Assembly: GCA_050258035.1 (NCBI GenBank)
Contig: JBLMYA010000082.1
Location: 1 to 64,000 of the forward strand
Direction: 5' to 3'
Length of the DNA stretch: 64,000 nt
Origin: DATBLE01 sp050258035
Lineage (GTDB): Bacteria; Actinomycetota; Thermoleophilia; Gaiellales; Gaiellaceae
The notes below the pieces were generated by a model. That model did no database searches, had not been told where the DNA came from, and saw only the letters and a list, made by a program, of their open reading frames with translations. Position 1 is the first letter of the stretch. Every line of letters starts with the position of its first letter. Below, in pieces: positions 1 to 8,802 of the stretch. The position numbers and the translations under genes are program-made.

Positions 1-376
1 ACAAGCTCATTCCACGCCTCCGCCTCCCCCGCCCGACAGCGACGAACGAGCTGAGCATCACCGAGCTCCGCCACCATCACACTGAATCTACGCTGTTCAC
101 CCCCCCAACAGCCGCGGCAAACCGTTTCGAGGCGAAGGCGTGCCGCATCGAGTGGAAGGTGACGCCTTCGATCTTTGCCTCCGAGGCTGCAGTCTCAAGG
201 CCCCCGGCGGGTGACATCGCGGTGTCCGAGCGGCTTCCCGTTCCGAGCTGCGAGGACAGGATCCTCGTCCTTTGGGCCCAGGCTATTCCACCGCCTCACG
301 GGCGAGATGGGTCGGGGTCTTTCCTGCCGGCGGGGAAGGCGTTACCGTTGGAGGCACAGCGTCTCGAAAGGGTGCG
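1..376. other. no gene recognised
   Basis: I see no convincing gene here. The short open frames have no recognisable protein and no good ribosome binding site. The last bases, ending in an AAAGGG stretch, serve as the ribosome binding region of the gene starting at 377. The missing small subunits of that molybdenum enzyme are not in this stretch. Confidence 0.5.
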
Positions 377-2635
377 GTGACCGAGACCGCGGTGCCAGAG
401 CTCGAGCTCGGTCACGTCGGCGAGGCCGTATCGCGCGTCGACGGGATTCCGAAGGTGACGGGAGAGTTCGCCTACTCCAGTGACCTTCGGGCCCCTGGGA
501 TGCTGTGGGGCCATACGCTGCGCAGTCCGTACGCGCACGCGCGTGTCCGCGCGGTCGAGGTCGGCGAGGCACTGGCGACGGCCGGCGTGCACGCCGTGCT
601 CACACACGACGACGTGCCCGGGGAGAAGCGCTACGGCCTCGAGTTCCACGACCAACCCGTGCTCGCGGTCGATCGTGTTCGCTACTTCGGCGAACCGGTG
701 GCGGTCGTCGCCGCCGAGCATCCCGAGCAGGCCAGGCGCGCGGCCAAGCGGATCCGCGTCGACTACGAGCCGCTGGAGCCGATCGTCGATGCGGAGCGGG
801 CGCTCATTCAGGAGCCACTGCATCCCGACCATCGGCCGACCACGCACGGCTACCGCGACGACCCGCGGCCGAACGTCATCCGGTCAGTTGTGATCCGGCA
901 CGGAAACCCAGAGGTCCGAGGAGACGTCGTCGTCTCCGGCGTCTACGAGGTCGGGATCCAGGACCAGGCGTTCCTCGGCCCGGAGTCGGGGCTGGCCGTC
1001 CCCGACGGCGAGGGCGGCGTCGACGTGTACGTGGCGACGCAGTGGCTGCACCATGATCGAAGTCAGATCGCGCCGTGCCTCGGGCTGGAGCCCGAGCAGG
1101 TTCGCGTGCAACTGGCCGGCGTCGGCGGCGCGTTCGGCGGGCGCGAGGACCTGTCGATGCAGATCCACTCGGCGATGCTCGCGCTGCACACCGACCGACC
1201 GGTCAAGATGGTCTACAACCGGGAAGAATCCTTCGTCGGGCACATCCACCGGCACCCGGCGAAGATCTGGGCCGAGCACCGGGCTACCCACGAAGGCAAG
1301 CTCCTCTGCGTCCGCGCGCGGATCCTGCTCGACGGCGGCGCCTACGCGTCCACGTCCGCCGCCGTCACCGCAAACATCGCCTGGTTCGCCTGCGGCCCCT
1401 ATGCGGTGGACAACGCGCTGATCGAGAGCACGTGCGTCTACACGAACAACCCGCCGTGTGGTGCGATGCGGGGCTTCGGCGCCGTGCAGGCGTGCTTCGC
1501 GCACGAGGCGCAGATGGACAAGCTCGCGGCGGCTCTCGACATCGACCCGGTGGAGCTGCGGTTGCTCAACGCCCTTGCACCGGGAGACAAGTTGCCGACG
1601 GGCCAGCGGATCACGGGCCCACTGCCGGTCGCGGAGGTGATCCGGCGTGCAGCCGCGCTGCCGATCCCGGAGCCCGAGGAGCTGCCGCGTGACCCGATCA
1701 GACTTCCCGGCGGCTCCGGCAACGCGACACGGGGGGAGGGAGTGAAGCGCGGCATCGGCTTCGCCGTCGGCTTCAGGAGCGTCTGCTTCGCCGAGGGCTT
1801 CGACGACTCCACCGCGGCGCGGGTGAAACTCCGGACCGGCGGAAGCGCGGAGATCCACTGCGCCGCCGCCGAGGTCGGACAGGGCGTCGTCAACGTCATC
1901 CTTCAAGTCGCCGGCACCGAGCTCGGGACGGACGACATCGTGCTGTTGCCGCATACGACCGCGGATGTGGAGTCGGCTGGGTCGACCTCTGCGTCACGGA
2001 TGACATGGATGGTGTCCGGCGCGGTGCGCGAGGCCTGCCGCGCGGCGCTCGAAGAGCGGGAGCGCACCGGCGCGGACGAGGTGGAAGTCGAGCGCGTCTA
2101 TCGGCATCCACGCACCTGGCCGCTCGACCCGGAGACGGGTCAGACGACCGGCGAGCGCTCGCAGGTCGCGTACGTGTGCGCGGCGATGCGGGTGGTCGCG
2201 GAGGTGGACGTCGAACTCGGCCTGACCCGTCTCGTCTGGATCGGCACGGCCCAGGACGTCGGCAGGGCGATGAACCCACAGGCGGTCGAAGGGCAGATCG
2301 AGGGCGGCGCCGCTCAAGGGATGGGCCTGGCGCTGATGGAGGAGATCCAGACCCGGGACGGCGTGATCACGAACGCGAGCTTCACCGACTACCTGATCCC
2401 GACGGCGCTGGACGTGCCCCCGATTGTCTCCGATCTGGTCGAGATCCCCGAGCCAAGCGCCCCATACGGTGTCAAGGGCGCCGGCGAAGCACCGACGGTC
2501 GTCTCCCCCGCAGCGGTCGTCTCGGCGCTCCGGAACGCGACCGGCCGACCGCTTACGCGCATGCCCGTCCGCCCCGACGACATCATCGGACTCCGACCAA
2601 CAACGGCAGGCCCTTTCTCCAGACGCGCCTCCTGA
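377..2635 (+). CDS. xanthine dehydrogenase-family molybdenum-binding subunit
   Basis: Large catalytic subunit of a molybdenum hydroxylase (xanthine dehydrogenase/aldehyde oxidase family), which binds molybdopterin-cytosine dinucleotide and oxidises a purine, aldehyde or similar substrate. The N-terminal a/b hammerhead region (SRVDGIPKVTGEFAYSSDL) is followed by the Mo-binding motifs GVGGAFGGRED and AMRGFG. The C-terminal GVKGAGEAP carries the catalytic glutamate. At about 752 residues it has the usual length. GTG at 377 is preferred over an ATG at 272 because homology begins just after it and AAAGGG lies 5 bases before it. It looks closest to the PucD/XdhA type rather than CoxL, since the CoxL AYxCSFR loop is absent. 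The FAD and [2Fe-2S] partners are not adjacent in the window, so they must lie upstream or elsewhere. Substrate unknown. Confidence 0.9.
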   Translation: MTETAVPELELGHVGEAVSRVDGIPKVTGEFAYSSDLRAPGMLWGHTLRSPYAHARVRAVEVGEALATAGVHAVLTHDDVPGEKRYGLEFHDQPVLAVDRVRYFGEPVAVVAAEHPEQARRAAKRIRVDYEPLEPIVDAERALIQEPLHPDHRPTTHGYRDDPRPNVIRSVVIRHGNPEVRGDVVVSGVYEVGIQDQAFLGPESGLAVPDGEGGVDVYVATQWLHHDRSQIAPCLGLEPEQVRVQLAGVGGAFGGREDLSMQIHSAMLALHTDRPVKMVYNREESFVGHIHRHPAKIWAEHRATHEGKLLCVRARILLDGGAYASTSAAVTANIAWFACGPYAVDNALIESTCVYTNNPPCGAMRGFGAVQACFAHEAQMDKLAAALDIDPVELRLLNALAPGDKLPTGQRITGPLPVAEVIRRAAALPIPEPEELPRDPIRLPGGSGNATRGEGVKRGIGFAVGFRSVCFAEGFDDSTAARVKLRTGGSAEIHCAAAEVGQGVVNVILQVAGTELGTDDIVLLPHTTADVESAGSTSASRMTWMVSGAVREACRAALEERERTGADEVEVERVYRHPRTWPLDPETGQTTGERSQVAYVCAAMRVVAEVDVELGLTRLVWIGTAQDVGRAMNPQAVEGQIEGGAAQGMGLALMEEIQTRDGVITNASFTDYLIPTALDVPPIVSDLVEIPEPSAPYGVKGAGEAPTVVSPAAVVSALRNATGRPLTRMPVRPDDIIGLRPTTAGPFSRRAS

Positions 2636-2654
2636 GGGCGCAGCGCCGTTCGGC

Positions 2655-2694
2655 CTGCCGCAGCGGCAGCGCCTCCTGCGGCTCTCGCAGGAGG
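2655..2694 (+). terminator. tandem hairpins after the Mo-enzyme gene
   Basis: Two GC-rich inverted repeats follow the stop codon at 2635. The first is CTGCC/GGCAG (2655-2659 with 2665-2669). The second is a perfect 9-bp stem, CCTCCTGCG/CGCAGGAGG (2672-2680 with 2686-2694), with a 5-base loop. There is no T-run, so this may be a high-GC terminator or an mRNA-end stabiliser rather than a classical intrinsic terminator. Confidence 0.4.
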
Positions 2695-2925
2695 ACAGCG
2701 GAGCCGACTTGTCGTAGCGCGAGGGCGAGCTCGAGGCCGCTCGACGGTCCAGCTGTACACGGGCTCCCGGCCGCCTGCGCGCCCTGCCGCGGTCGACGTT
2801 TGAGCGCGCGTCGAGCGAGGCCACCCAGGTGTAGGTTCGGTCGACAAGGCAGACAACGGATCAGCCGTATGAACGCAGACAGAAGCTTCAGCTTCGGCGA
2901 ATCCTCGCCGATGTCGATCTGCTGT

Positions 2926-3360
2926 CTAGCCCCGGTTCGAGCCGAGGCGGTCGAGCTCAGCGCGAAGCGCGCGCAACTCGGTCAACACCTCCTGTTCGAA
3001 GGCGCGCTCTCTCCTCTCGGCCGGCTCCTCGTCTTCGCGCACGAACAGAGAGGCGACCGCAGCGGTCGTCATTGCCAAGAATGAGAACCCGAGCAACATC
3101 AACACTGCGGCGATCGCCTTCCCGCCGGCGGTTGTCGGTGCAGCGCCGACGAAGCCTACGGTCGTCATCAACGAAAGCGCCCAGAGGACGCCGTCCCAGT
3201 ACGTCTTGGCAGCTTCAGCCTCGAACGCGGCAAAACCCCCGCCGGCGAGAAGCACGGTTACGCCTCCAAGCGGCAGTGCGAATCGAAACCAACGACGTCG
3301 CAGCGAACTGATCTTCGACTGCATGGCGCGAATCCTGGACTTCCAAGCGGCGTCGCACAT
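2926..3360 (-). CDS. two-TM potassium-channel-like ion channel
   Basis: Small membrane protein with the layout of a minimal ion channel: a basic N-terminus, a first hydrophobic helix (FALPLGGVTVLLAGGGFAAF), a pore-helix and filter region (WALSLMTTVGFVGAAPTT, about residues 60-77), a second helix (AIAAVLMLLGFSFLAMTTAAV), then a charged C-terminal helix (about 45 residues) that may be a coiled coil. The filter is unusual: the canonical TVGYGD is replaced by TVGFVG, with Val where the second Gly should be and Gly where Asp should be. No ligand-binding domain is attached. The start is uncertain: ATG at 3360 is given, ATG at 3324 has AGGAT upstream, and the frame stays open to 3447. It diverges from the lytic enzyme gene at 3700. 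Confidence 0.75.
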   Translation of the reverse strand: MCDAAWKSRIRAMQSKISSLRRRWFRFALPLGGVTVLLAGGGFAAFEAEAAKTYWDGVLWALSLMTTVGFVGAAPTTAGGKAIAAVLMLLGFSFLAMTTAAVASLFVREDEEPAERRERAFEQEVLTELRALRAELDRLGSNRG

Positions 3361-3699
3361 CGGGGAACCCCCGCAGGCGTCGGGCGCGCGTCGGGCGACG
3401 CCGGCACCCCGCCCGATACCGGCGGAGGCGAAATTGAAGCCGCCCACGTGCGGTCAGAACCTCGTCGACCTCCCGGTCACAGAGCGGGAGGTCGCATCGC
3501 AATCCGTGTTCTGGAGCGCGGTCGCGGCAACGTGGTGAGTAGCTGGTGAGACGCCCGACGCCGGGCATCCGTGGTCGCCCCGCCCCCGGCGCAATGAGCC
3601 TCTCCGCGGGGAGTCCCAAAGGTGTAGGGGCACAATCTCGGTATCGCCCGGTCGACCCTGGAGCCTGCGCGAAGGAAGCGCCGCCGCCGCCGCGGCAGG
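3361..3699. other. divergent intergenic region with inverted repeat
   Basis: Region between the leftward channel gene and the rightward lytic enzyme gene. It contains a perfect 10-bp inverted repeat (CGACCTCCCG at 3466-3475, CGGGAGGTCG at 3485-3494) around a 9-base centre, described separately. No gene is recognised. The part after 3628 is open in the frame of the lytic enzyme and encodes a run of basic residues, so the true start of that protein may lie inside this region. Confidence 0.5.
3466..3494. promoter_or_regulatory. perfect 10-bp inverted repeat, possible operator or hairpin
   Basis: CGACCTCCCG and its exact complement CGGGAGGTCG flank the 9-base centre GTCACAGAG. It sits about 105 bp upstream of the channel start and 205 bp upstream of the lytic enzyme start, so it could be an operator for either gene or a leader hairpin. 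No T-run follows on either strand, so a terminator is less likely. Confidence 0.4.
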
Positions 3700-5187
3700 T
3701 TGTTCGCGGCGATCCTGCTGGTCGCGCTGATCGCCGGCGGGATCAGCGCCGTGCTTCTCGCGCTCACCGGCGGTGGGAAGCCACCGCTTCTCGTTCCCCG
3801 CCAGGACACCGGCAGTCGTGACCCGCTGGCTTTCGTGGCGGGGCAGGAACGCGCGCTCGAGCGTTCGGCCGCCTTCGGACTCGCTCACGTGCTCTATGCG
3901 AAGAGCCCCGGCGGGGTGCTCGCCGCAGCCGAGCGGAGCGCGAGCTTCCGGCCGCTGGTCGAGCGTGCAGCAGAGGGGAGCGGCATCGACGCCGATCTCC
4001 TCGAAGCGATCGTGTTCCTCGAGAGCGGCGGCCGCCAAGACGTGATTGCCGGCAGCGACCCCAGCAACGCAGCTGGGCTGACCCAGATCCTTGCCGAGAC
4101 GGGTCGCAACTTCCTCGGCATGCATGTCGAGCTTGCGGCGAGCCGGAAACTCACACGCGACATCGCCGCCGCGGTACGCCGCGGCGACTCGGCTGCGGCC
4201 GCCCGGCTGCGGGCGCGGCGGCGTCAGGTGGACGCACGCTTCGATCCGGCCCAAGCGCTGGCCGGCACGGTTCACTACCTGTCGACGGCCCGGGCGCGGT
4301 TCGGCCGCGACGATCTCGCGGCTGTCTCCTACCACATGGGGATCGGCAACCTCGAGACCGTCCTGCGCGACTATGCCGGCGCGCGCAAGGTGGAGCCGAT
4401 CGCAGACGTCGTTGCAGACGGGGACCTCTCCTGGGCGCGGCTCTACTTCGACAGCTCGCCGGCACGCCATGCCCCTGCCTGGCGTCTGCTGGCAGGTTTC
4501 GGCGACGACTCCCAGACCTACTACTGGCGGGTGCTGGCCGCGAGGGAGATCATGCGCCTCTACCGGCACGACCGCGGCGAGCTCCGGCGGCTCATCGTGC
4601 TCCAGAACGACAAGGCGAGCGCGGAGGAGGTCCTCCATCCCCCGGACAGCACAGAGCACTTCGAGGACGCCAACGCCATCGACCGAGCTTGGCAAGGGAG
4701 ACGGCTCCAGCCGTTGCCCAACATGCCGGCGCGCCTCCACATCCAGATCGACGCACGGATGGGCAACCTTGCCCCCGGCTCGGACAACCCACCTGCACGC
4801 TACCGAGGCCTGCGTGCCGAAGCGCTCGCGCTGCTCCTCTACCTCGGCAGCCGCGTCCATGCCCTCAGCGGCGAGCCCGCGCCTCTCATCGTGACAAGGA
4901 CGGTCTTCGACGACGCCCACCAGCGCCTGCTCGGGACGCATCCCGAGGCGACCCAGAACTACTCGCTGCACACAACCGGCTACGCCTTCGACATCCTTCG
5001 CCGCTACCGCTCAGGCAAGCAAGCTGCCGCCTTCCAGTACGAGCTGGAGCGGCTGCAGGCCCGCGGCCTGATCGCCTGGGTGCGCGACCCGAAAACGATC
5101 CACGTCACCGTCTCCTCAGAAGCAACAACGCTCGTCGACGCGATGCTCAAACCAGCCCACGCCCGCAGCGCTGGAGCGCAACCATGA
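3700..5187 (+). CDS. membrane-anchored lytic transglycosylase with M15-like peptidase domain
   Basis: Predicted peptidoglycan-remodelling enzyme. A hydrophobic segment at residues 2-22 is a signal anchor. The lysozyme-like transglycosylase (SLT) domain follows, with LLEAIVFLESGG (catalytic Glu near 108) and AAGLTQI (124-130). The C-terminal half has SLHTTGYAFDI (422-432) and IHVTV (467-471), matching the SxHxxGxAxD and final His pattern of M15/VanY-type metallopeptidases. Both a glycan strand and a stem peptide could thus be cut by one exported protein. The start shown is TTG. Upstream, in frame from 3628, the sequence encodes a basic stretch (ARRKRRRRRGR) ideal for the N-side of a signal anchor but offers no ATG, GTG or TTG, so a rare start (for example ATC at 3643, with AGGGG before it) is possible. 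Confidence 0.8.
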   Translation: MFAAILLVALIAGGISAVLLALTGGGKPPLLVPRQDTGSRDPLAFVAGQERALERSAAFGLAHVLYAKSPGGVLAAAERSASFRPLVERAAEGSGIDADLLEAIVFLESGGRQDVIAGSDPSNAAGLTQILAETGRNFLGMHVELAASRKLTRDIAAAVRRGDSAAAARLRARRRQVDARFDPAQALAGTVHYLSTARARFGRDDLAAVSYHMGIGNLETVLRDYAGARKVEPIADVVADGDLSWARLYFDSSPARHAPAWRLLAGFGDDSQTYYWRVLAAREIMRLYRHDRGELRRLIVLQNDKASAEEVLHPPDSTEHFEDANAIDRAWQGRRLQPLPNMPARLHIQIDARMGNLAPGSDNPPARYRGLRAEALALLLYLGSRVHALSGEPAPLIVTRTVFDDAHQRLLGTHPEATQNYSLHTTGYAFDILRRYRSGKQAAAFQYELERLQARGLIAWVRDPKTIHVTVSSEATTLVDAMLKPAHARSAGAQP

Positions 5188-5325
5188 CGCACGGCCATGC
5201 GACCGAGTGCCCCTCCAACTATCCAACCCGCCAAGCAGGCCAACCGTGCGGAAGGCGAGGGCCATTACCCCTGAAAGTTGGGACTCCGGCCGTGGGACTC
5301 AGACCGCCGGCCCCTCGACGCGGTC

Positions 5326-6312
5326 TCAGACCGTGACGACGATCTTGCCGACCTGTTGGTTGGATTCCAGGAAGCGGTGCGCCTCGACGATCTCCGCCAG
5401 GGGGAACGTCTTGGCGATGATCGGCTTCAGATGCCCCTCCGCCAGACCCCGGAGAATCAGCTCGTGATAGCGGGCGAATCGCTCCGGGTTGTTCCAGATC
5501 TCCGAGGCTAGCCAGCCACGGATGCTCAATCCCTTGAACGCCGCTGGCCAGTGCGGGTACGGCGTATCCTGGCCGCTCAGTCCGCCGTAGACGATGACTG
5601 TGCCCTCGTCGGCCGCGGACTGGGCGAGCTTCTCTACCTCCGGTCCACCCACCGGATCGAAGATGATGCGGGCGCCTTTCCCTCCGGTGATGCGCTGGAT
5701 CTCGGCGAGGTAGTCGACCTCCTCCGTGGCCACCACGTGCTTCGCACCGTGTTCCTTCAGTGCCGCAGCCTTCGTGCTCCTGCGAGTCGCTGCGATCGGC
5801 ACCGCGCCGGCCCAATTGGCGAGCTGAATGGCGGCGAGGCCGACACTGCTGGAAGCTGCTCGAATGACCACGAAGTCACCCACGGTGGCATGCGTGACGT
5901 GGACGATCGCCAGTGCAGTGAAGTACTGCATCCAGATCGATGCAGCTTCGACAATGCTCAGCCCGGCCGGCGGCGCGACGAGACTGCTCGCGGGAACGAT
6001 GGCTTGCTCGGCGTACAACCCATATTCGCCCATCCTGAAATTCGGGATCACGCAGACGCGCTCGCCGACGGCGACGCCACCGACATGCTGACCGACCGCT
6101 TCGATCACGCCGACACCCTCGTAACCGATCAGCGTCGGAAGCTTCGGCTCCACTGGGTACGCGCCTGCCCGGTACGCGACTTCAGAGCGGTTGAGGCCGA
6201 TCGCCTCGACCTTCAGGCGCACCTCCGCTGGGCCCGGATCGCCGACTTCCGTGTCCTCGATCCGCAGCTCTTCCGGCCCACCCAGCTGATGAACGCGAAC
6301 GACTTTGCTCAC
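5326..6312 (-). CDS. zinc-independent quinone oxidoreductase-like alcohol dehydrogenase
   Basis: Medium-chain dehydrogenase/reductase of the NADPH:quinone reductase group. The N-terminal GroES-like part has EAIGLNRSEVAYRAG and PTLIGYEGVGVIEAVG. The Rossmann part has VVIRAASSSVGLAAIQLAN, a variant of the usual GxxGxG coenzyme loop, then an ending typical of the family (PLAEIVEAHRFLESNQQVGKIVV). The zinc ligands of classical alcohol dehydrogenases are missing, so it should reduce quinones or alpha,beta-unsaturated carbonyls using NAD(P)H. About 328 residues, normal length. Starts with GTG and is transcribed away from the cold-shock gene. Substrate not predictable. Confidence 0.88.
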   Translation of the reverse strand: MSKVVRVHQLGGPEELRIEDTEVGDPGPAEVRLKVEAIGLNRSEVAYRAGAYPVEPKLPTLIGYEGVGVIEAVGQHVGGVAVGERVCVIPNFRMGEYGLYAEQAIVPASSLVAPPAGLSIVEAASIWMQYFTALAIVHVTHATVGDFVVIRAASSSVGLAAIQLANWAGAVPIAATRRSTKAAALKEHGAKHVVATEEVDYLAEIQRITGGKGARIIFDPVGGPEVEKLAQSAADEGTVIVYGGLSGQDTPYPHWPAAFKGLSIRGWLASEIWNNPERFARYHELILRGLAEGHLKPIIAKTFPLAEIVEAHRFLESNQQVGKIVVTV

Positions 6313-6558
6313 GGCGAATCGTCCCGCCCTCGCCTCTCCTCTCGTGGGAGTCCCAGTGCCGCGATCAATAGAACCTATAAGCGTAGTCTGGCATCGTGGG
6401 TGCGACGGCGCTCAACTGGATCTCCGTTCGGGATGGGCTTGCCCCCGTTTCCGCCGGGAGCGAGGTACGATCGTCTACGAGTCGGAAGCAAAAGAACGAG
6501 TATCGGTTGCGCTCGATGCCTCCCTACACGTTCGTGAGCAATGAAGGGAGGTGTGTTC

Positions 6559-6768
6559 ATGGCAACCGGGACCGTCAAGTGGTTCAGCAACGAGAAGGGC
6601 TACGGCTTCATCACGCCCGATGACGGCGGCGAGGACCTCTTCGTGCATTTCTCGGCCATCGCTGGCAGCGGCTTCAAGACGCTAGACGAGGGCGCGAAGG
6701 TCTCGTTCGAGGTGACGCAGGGGCAGAAGGGGCCGCAGGCAACAGACGTTCAACTCAGCGGGCAGTAG
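6559..6768 (+). CDS. cold-shock protein (CspA family)
   Basis: A 69-residue single cold-shock domain that binds single-stranded RNA and DNA. Both nucleic-acid-binding motifs are intact: KGYGFI (RNP1) and LFVHFSAI (RNP2). The start at 6559 is chosen over the in-frame ATG at 6541 because GGGAGGT lies 8 bases before it and the protein then starts MATGTVKWF, as in the family. Monocistronic, with a 246-bp upstream region where regulatory leader sequences of such genes usually lie. Confidence 0.96.
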   Translation: MATGTVKWFSNEKGYGFITPDDGGEDLFVHFSAIAGSGFKTLDEGAKVSFEVTQGQKGPQATDVQLSGQ

Positions 6769-7130
6769 CTAGGCGAAGCTCGTACGGGTGGCCACGCGTG
6801 AATGCCCGTGTCACCGGGATGAGCAGGCTGACCCGGAGGTACAGTCGACCCGGATCCGACATCGGCAAAGACCGAAACCGAGGTTCGAACGGGTCACCGG
6901 TCACGCACGCGAGGGTGGGAATCGGCGCGGGCAAGGCGTCAGGACGCTGCTCGGGGTGACGGCGGTTCGTCTCGTGCGTGGTTCTTGGGCGCGAAGAAGG
7001 GCAGACGTTGTCCCCGCCGGCGCTCTTGCACACCGGCGGCGAGATCCCGACCGCCTGAAGGACGCGTCTCAGGCTCGGCGAGTCTTCGTCCGGGGGTCTC
7101 GATTCCCCTCGCCGCGTTATCCTCGCGTGC
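6769..7130. other. intergenic, no gene recognised
   Basis: Between the cold-shock gene and the universal stress gene. Open frames here have no recognisable protein. The right end carries TATCCT (7118-7123), a good -10 box 7 bases before the next start codon. Confidence 0.5.
7118..7123 (+). promoter_or_regulatory. -10 box of a leaderless promoter for the stress gene
   Basis: TATCCT ends 7 bases before GTG at 7131, so transcription would begin at or next to the start codon. No Shine-Dalgarno sequence fits in the gap. The same layout recurs at six other genes in the window. Confidence 0.45.
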
Positions 7131-7580
7131 GTGGACAGGCCGATCGTGGTGGCGGTCGATGGATCACCTGCAGCCGAGCAGGCCGTCGCTGTCGCGCTCG
7201 ATCTGGCGTCCGCGCAGACTGCGAAGGTCGTCTTCGTCCACTACTCGCCGATCGCTGCGACATTGCTCGAGGCGGCGCCGGACAGGGGCCCGTCCCAGGA
7301 GGCCATAGAGGGGGCGGACGACGTGCTGCGTGCCGCGGCCAACAAGGGCCGGGAGAGAGCGATCGCGTTCGAGCTCGAGATCCTCGACGAGCGCGGTACG
7401 GGCGACATCGCCGCATCCCTTGCCGGCATCGCCGAGGCGAGAGGCGCGAGCCTCGTGGTGGTTGGATCTCGTGGGCGCGGGACGATCGCCGGCGCCGTCC
7501 TCGGCAGCGTCTCTCGCGGACTGCTCAGCGTGTCCCGCGTGCCCGTGCTCGTCGCGCACGCCACCGGCGCCGGCAGCTAG
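7131..7580 (+). CDS. universal stress protein (UspA family)
   Basis: Single UspA domain of 149 residues. The N-terminal strand IVVAVDGSPAAEQAV and the C-terminal ATP-binding loop (VVGSRGRGTIAGAVLGSVS, the G-2x-G-9x-G-S/T pattern) are both intact, so it probably binds ATP. Such proteins adjust metabolism under stress. It ends 6 bases before the rhamnonate dehydratase start, so the two are likely co-transcribed from the leaderless promoter at 7118. Confidence 0.93.
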   Translation: MDRPIVVAVDGSPAAEQAVAVALDLASAQTAKVVFVHYSPIAATLLEAAPDRGPSQEAIEGADDVLRAAANKGRERAIAFELEILDERGTGDIAASLAGIAEARGASLVVVGSRGRGTIAGAVLGSVSRGLLSVSRVPVLVAHATGAGS

Positions 7581-7586
7581 CCGTCG

Positions 7587-8774
7587 ATGAAGCCTTTCCC
7601 CCGGATCGTCGAACTTCGCGCGCTCGTTCTTTCCGGAGGCGGTGCCGACTACCACGATCAGGCTGCAGGTCACTGGATCGACTCGCAGATCTCCACGCCG
7701 ATGGCGCGCTACCGCGAGTATCGCGACACCCGGTCGTCGTTCGGGCTGAACGTGCTCGGCACTGTGGTCGTCGAGGCTGAGGCGGAGAACGGCGTCGTCG
7801 GGGTCGGCGTCTCGACCGGCGGTATTCCGGCGTGCTTCCTCGTCGAGCGACATCTGTCGCGCTTCGTCGAGGGGCAGCGGACCGACCGGGTCGAGCTGAT
7901 GTGGGATCAGATGTGGCGCTCCACGCTGTTCTACGGGCGCAAGGGGCTTGCGCTCAACGCTCTGTCAGCGGTCGACCTCGCGTTATGGGACCTGCTCGGG
8001 AGGGTGCGTGACGAGCCGGTGTGCGCGCTGATCGGCGGAGCCGTCCGGGAGGAAATCGAGTTCTACGCGACCGGTCCCCGCCCCGATCTCGCCAGGGAGC
8101 TGGGCTTCATCGGAGGCAAGCTGCCGCTCGTGCACGGGCCCGCGGAGGGGGACGAGGGCCTGCGGAAGAACCTCGAGGCGGCGGAGGAGATGCGCGGCCG
8201 CGTCGGCGACGACTTCTTCCTCGCCTACGACTGTTGGATGTCGCTCGACCTTCGGTATGCGCTCCGGCTTGCCGAGGGCCTGCGGCCGTACCGGTTCCGC
8301 TGGCTCGAGGAGTGTCTGCCACCCGACGACTACTGGGGCTATGCGGAACTCCGGCGCCGCCTGCCGGCCGGATTGCTCCTCACGACCGGGGAGCACGAGG
8401 CGGGGAAGCTCGGCTTCCGCATGCTGATCGACATGGGCTGCTGCGATGTGGTGCAGCCGGACGTTGGCTGGTGCGGGGGACTCACCGAATTGCTCAAGAT
8501 CGCTGCCTACGCTGATGCACACGACGTCCCGGTCGTTCCGCACGGCTCGAGCGTGTACAGCTCGCACTTCGTCGTCACGCGTCCGGGAACCCCGTTCGCG
8601 GAGTTTCTCATGATGGCGCCTCGAGGGGATCGGGTCACCCCGATGTTCAGCCCACTCTTCACGGACGAGCCGGTGCCCGAGCGCGGAAGGCTGCGGGCAT
8701 CCGCGCTCGATCGCCCCGGCTTCGGCGTCGAGCTCGACCGGTCGCTTCCACTCGAGCGCCCGTTCGAACACTGA
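7587..8774 (+). CDS. rhmD: L-rhamnonate dehydratase
   Basis: Enolase-superfamily dehydratase converting L-rhamnonate to 2-keto-3-deoxy-L-rhamnonate in the non-phosphorylative rhamnose pathway. The whole length follows the RhmD pattern: GADYHDQAAGHWIDSQISTP near residue 20, SFGLNVLGT, DLALWDLLG, EEIEFYATGPRPDLA, then AYDCWMS (Asp215), EECLPP (Glu242), TTGEHEAG (Glu269) and VVPHGSS (His319) as metal ligands and catalytic residues. The PGFGVELDR ending is also typical. 395 residues, the usual size. It sits in a block of sugar-acid genes with a ribose-type importer and a lactate-type dehydrogenase, which supports the role. Related activities on L-lyxonate or L-mannonate are known in the family and cannot be excluded. 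Confidence 0.93.
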   Translation: MKPFPRIVELRALVLSGGGADYHDQAAGHWIDSQISTPMARYREYRDTRSSFGLNVLGTVVVEAEAENGVVGVGVSTGGIPACFLVERHLSRFVEGQRTDRVELMWDQMWRSTLFYGRKGLALNALSAVDLALWDLLGRVRDEPVCALIGGAVREEIEFYATGPRPDLARELGFIGGKLPLVHGPAEGDEGLRKNLEAAEEMRGRVGDDFFLAYDCWMSLDLRYALRLAEGLRPYRFRWLEECLPPDDYWGYAELRRRLPAGLLLTTGEHEAGKLGFRMLIDMGCCDVVQPDVGWCGGLTELLKIAAYADAHDVPVVPHGSSVYSSHFVVTRPGTPFAEFLMMAPRGDRVTPMFSPLFTDEPVPERGRLRASALDRPGFGVELDRSLPLERPFEH

Positions 8775-8787
8775 CGGCTCGGCCGTC
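8773..8787. terminator. short hairpin between convergent genes
   Basis: GACGGC (8773-8778) and GCCGTC (8782-8787) form a perfect 6-bp stem with a 3-base loop, in the 28-bp gap between the convergent rhmD and FAD dehydrogenase genes. It could end transcription from both sides, but there is no T-run. Confidence 0.35.
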
Positions 8788-8802
8788 GTGGCGCAGCGCG
8801 GC

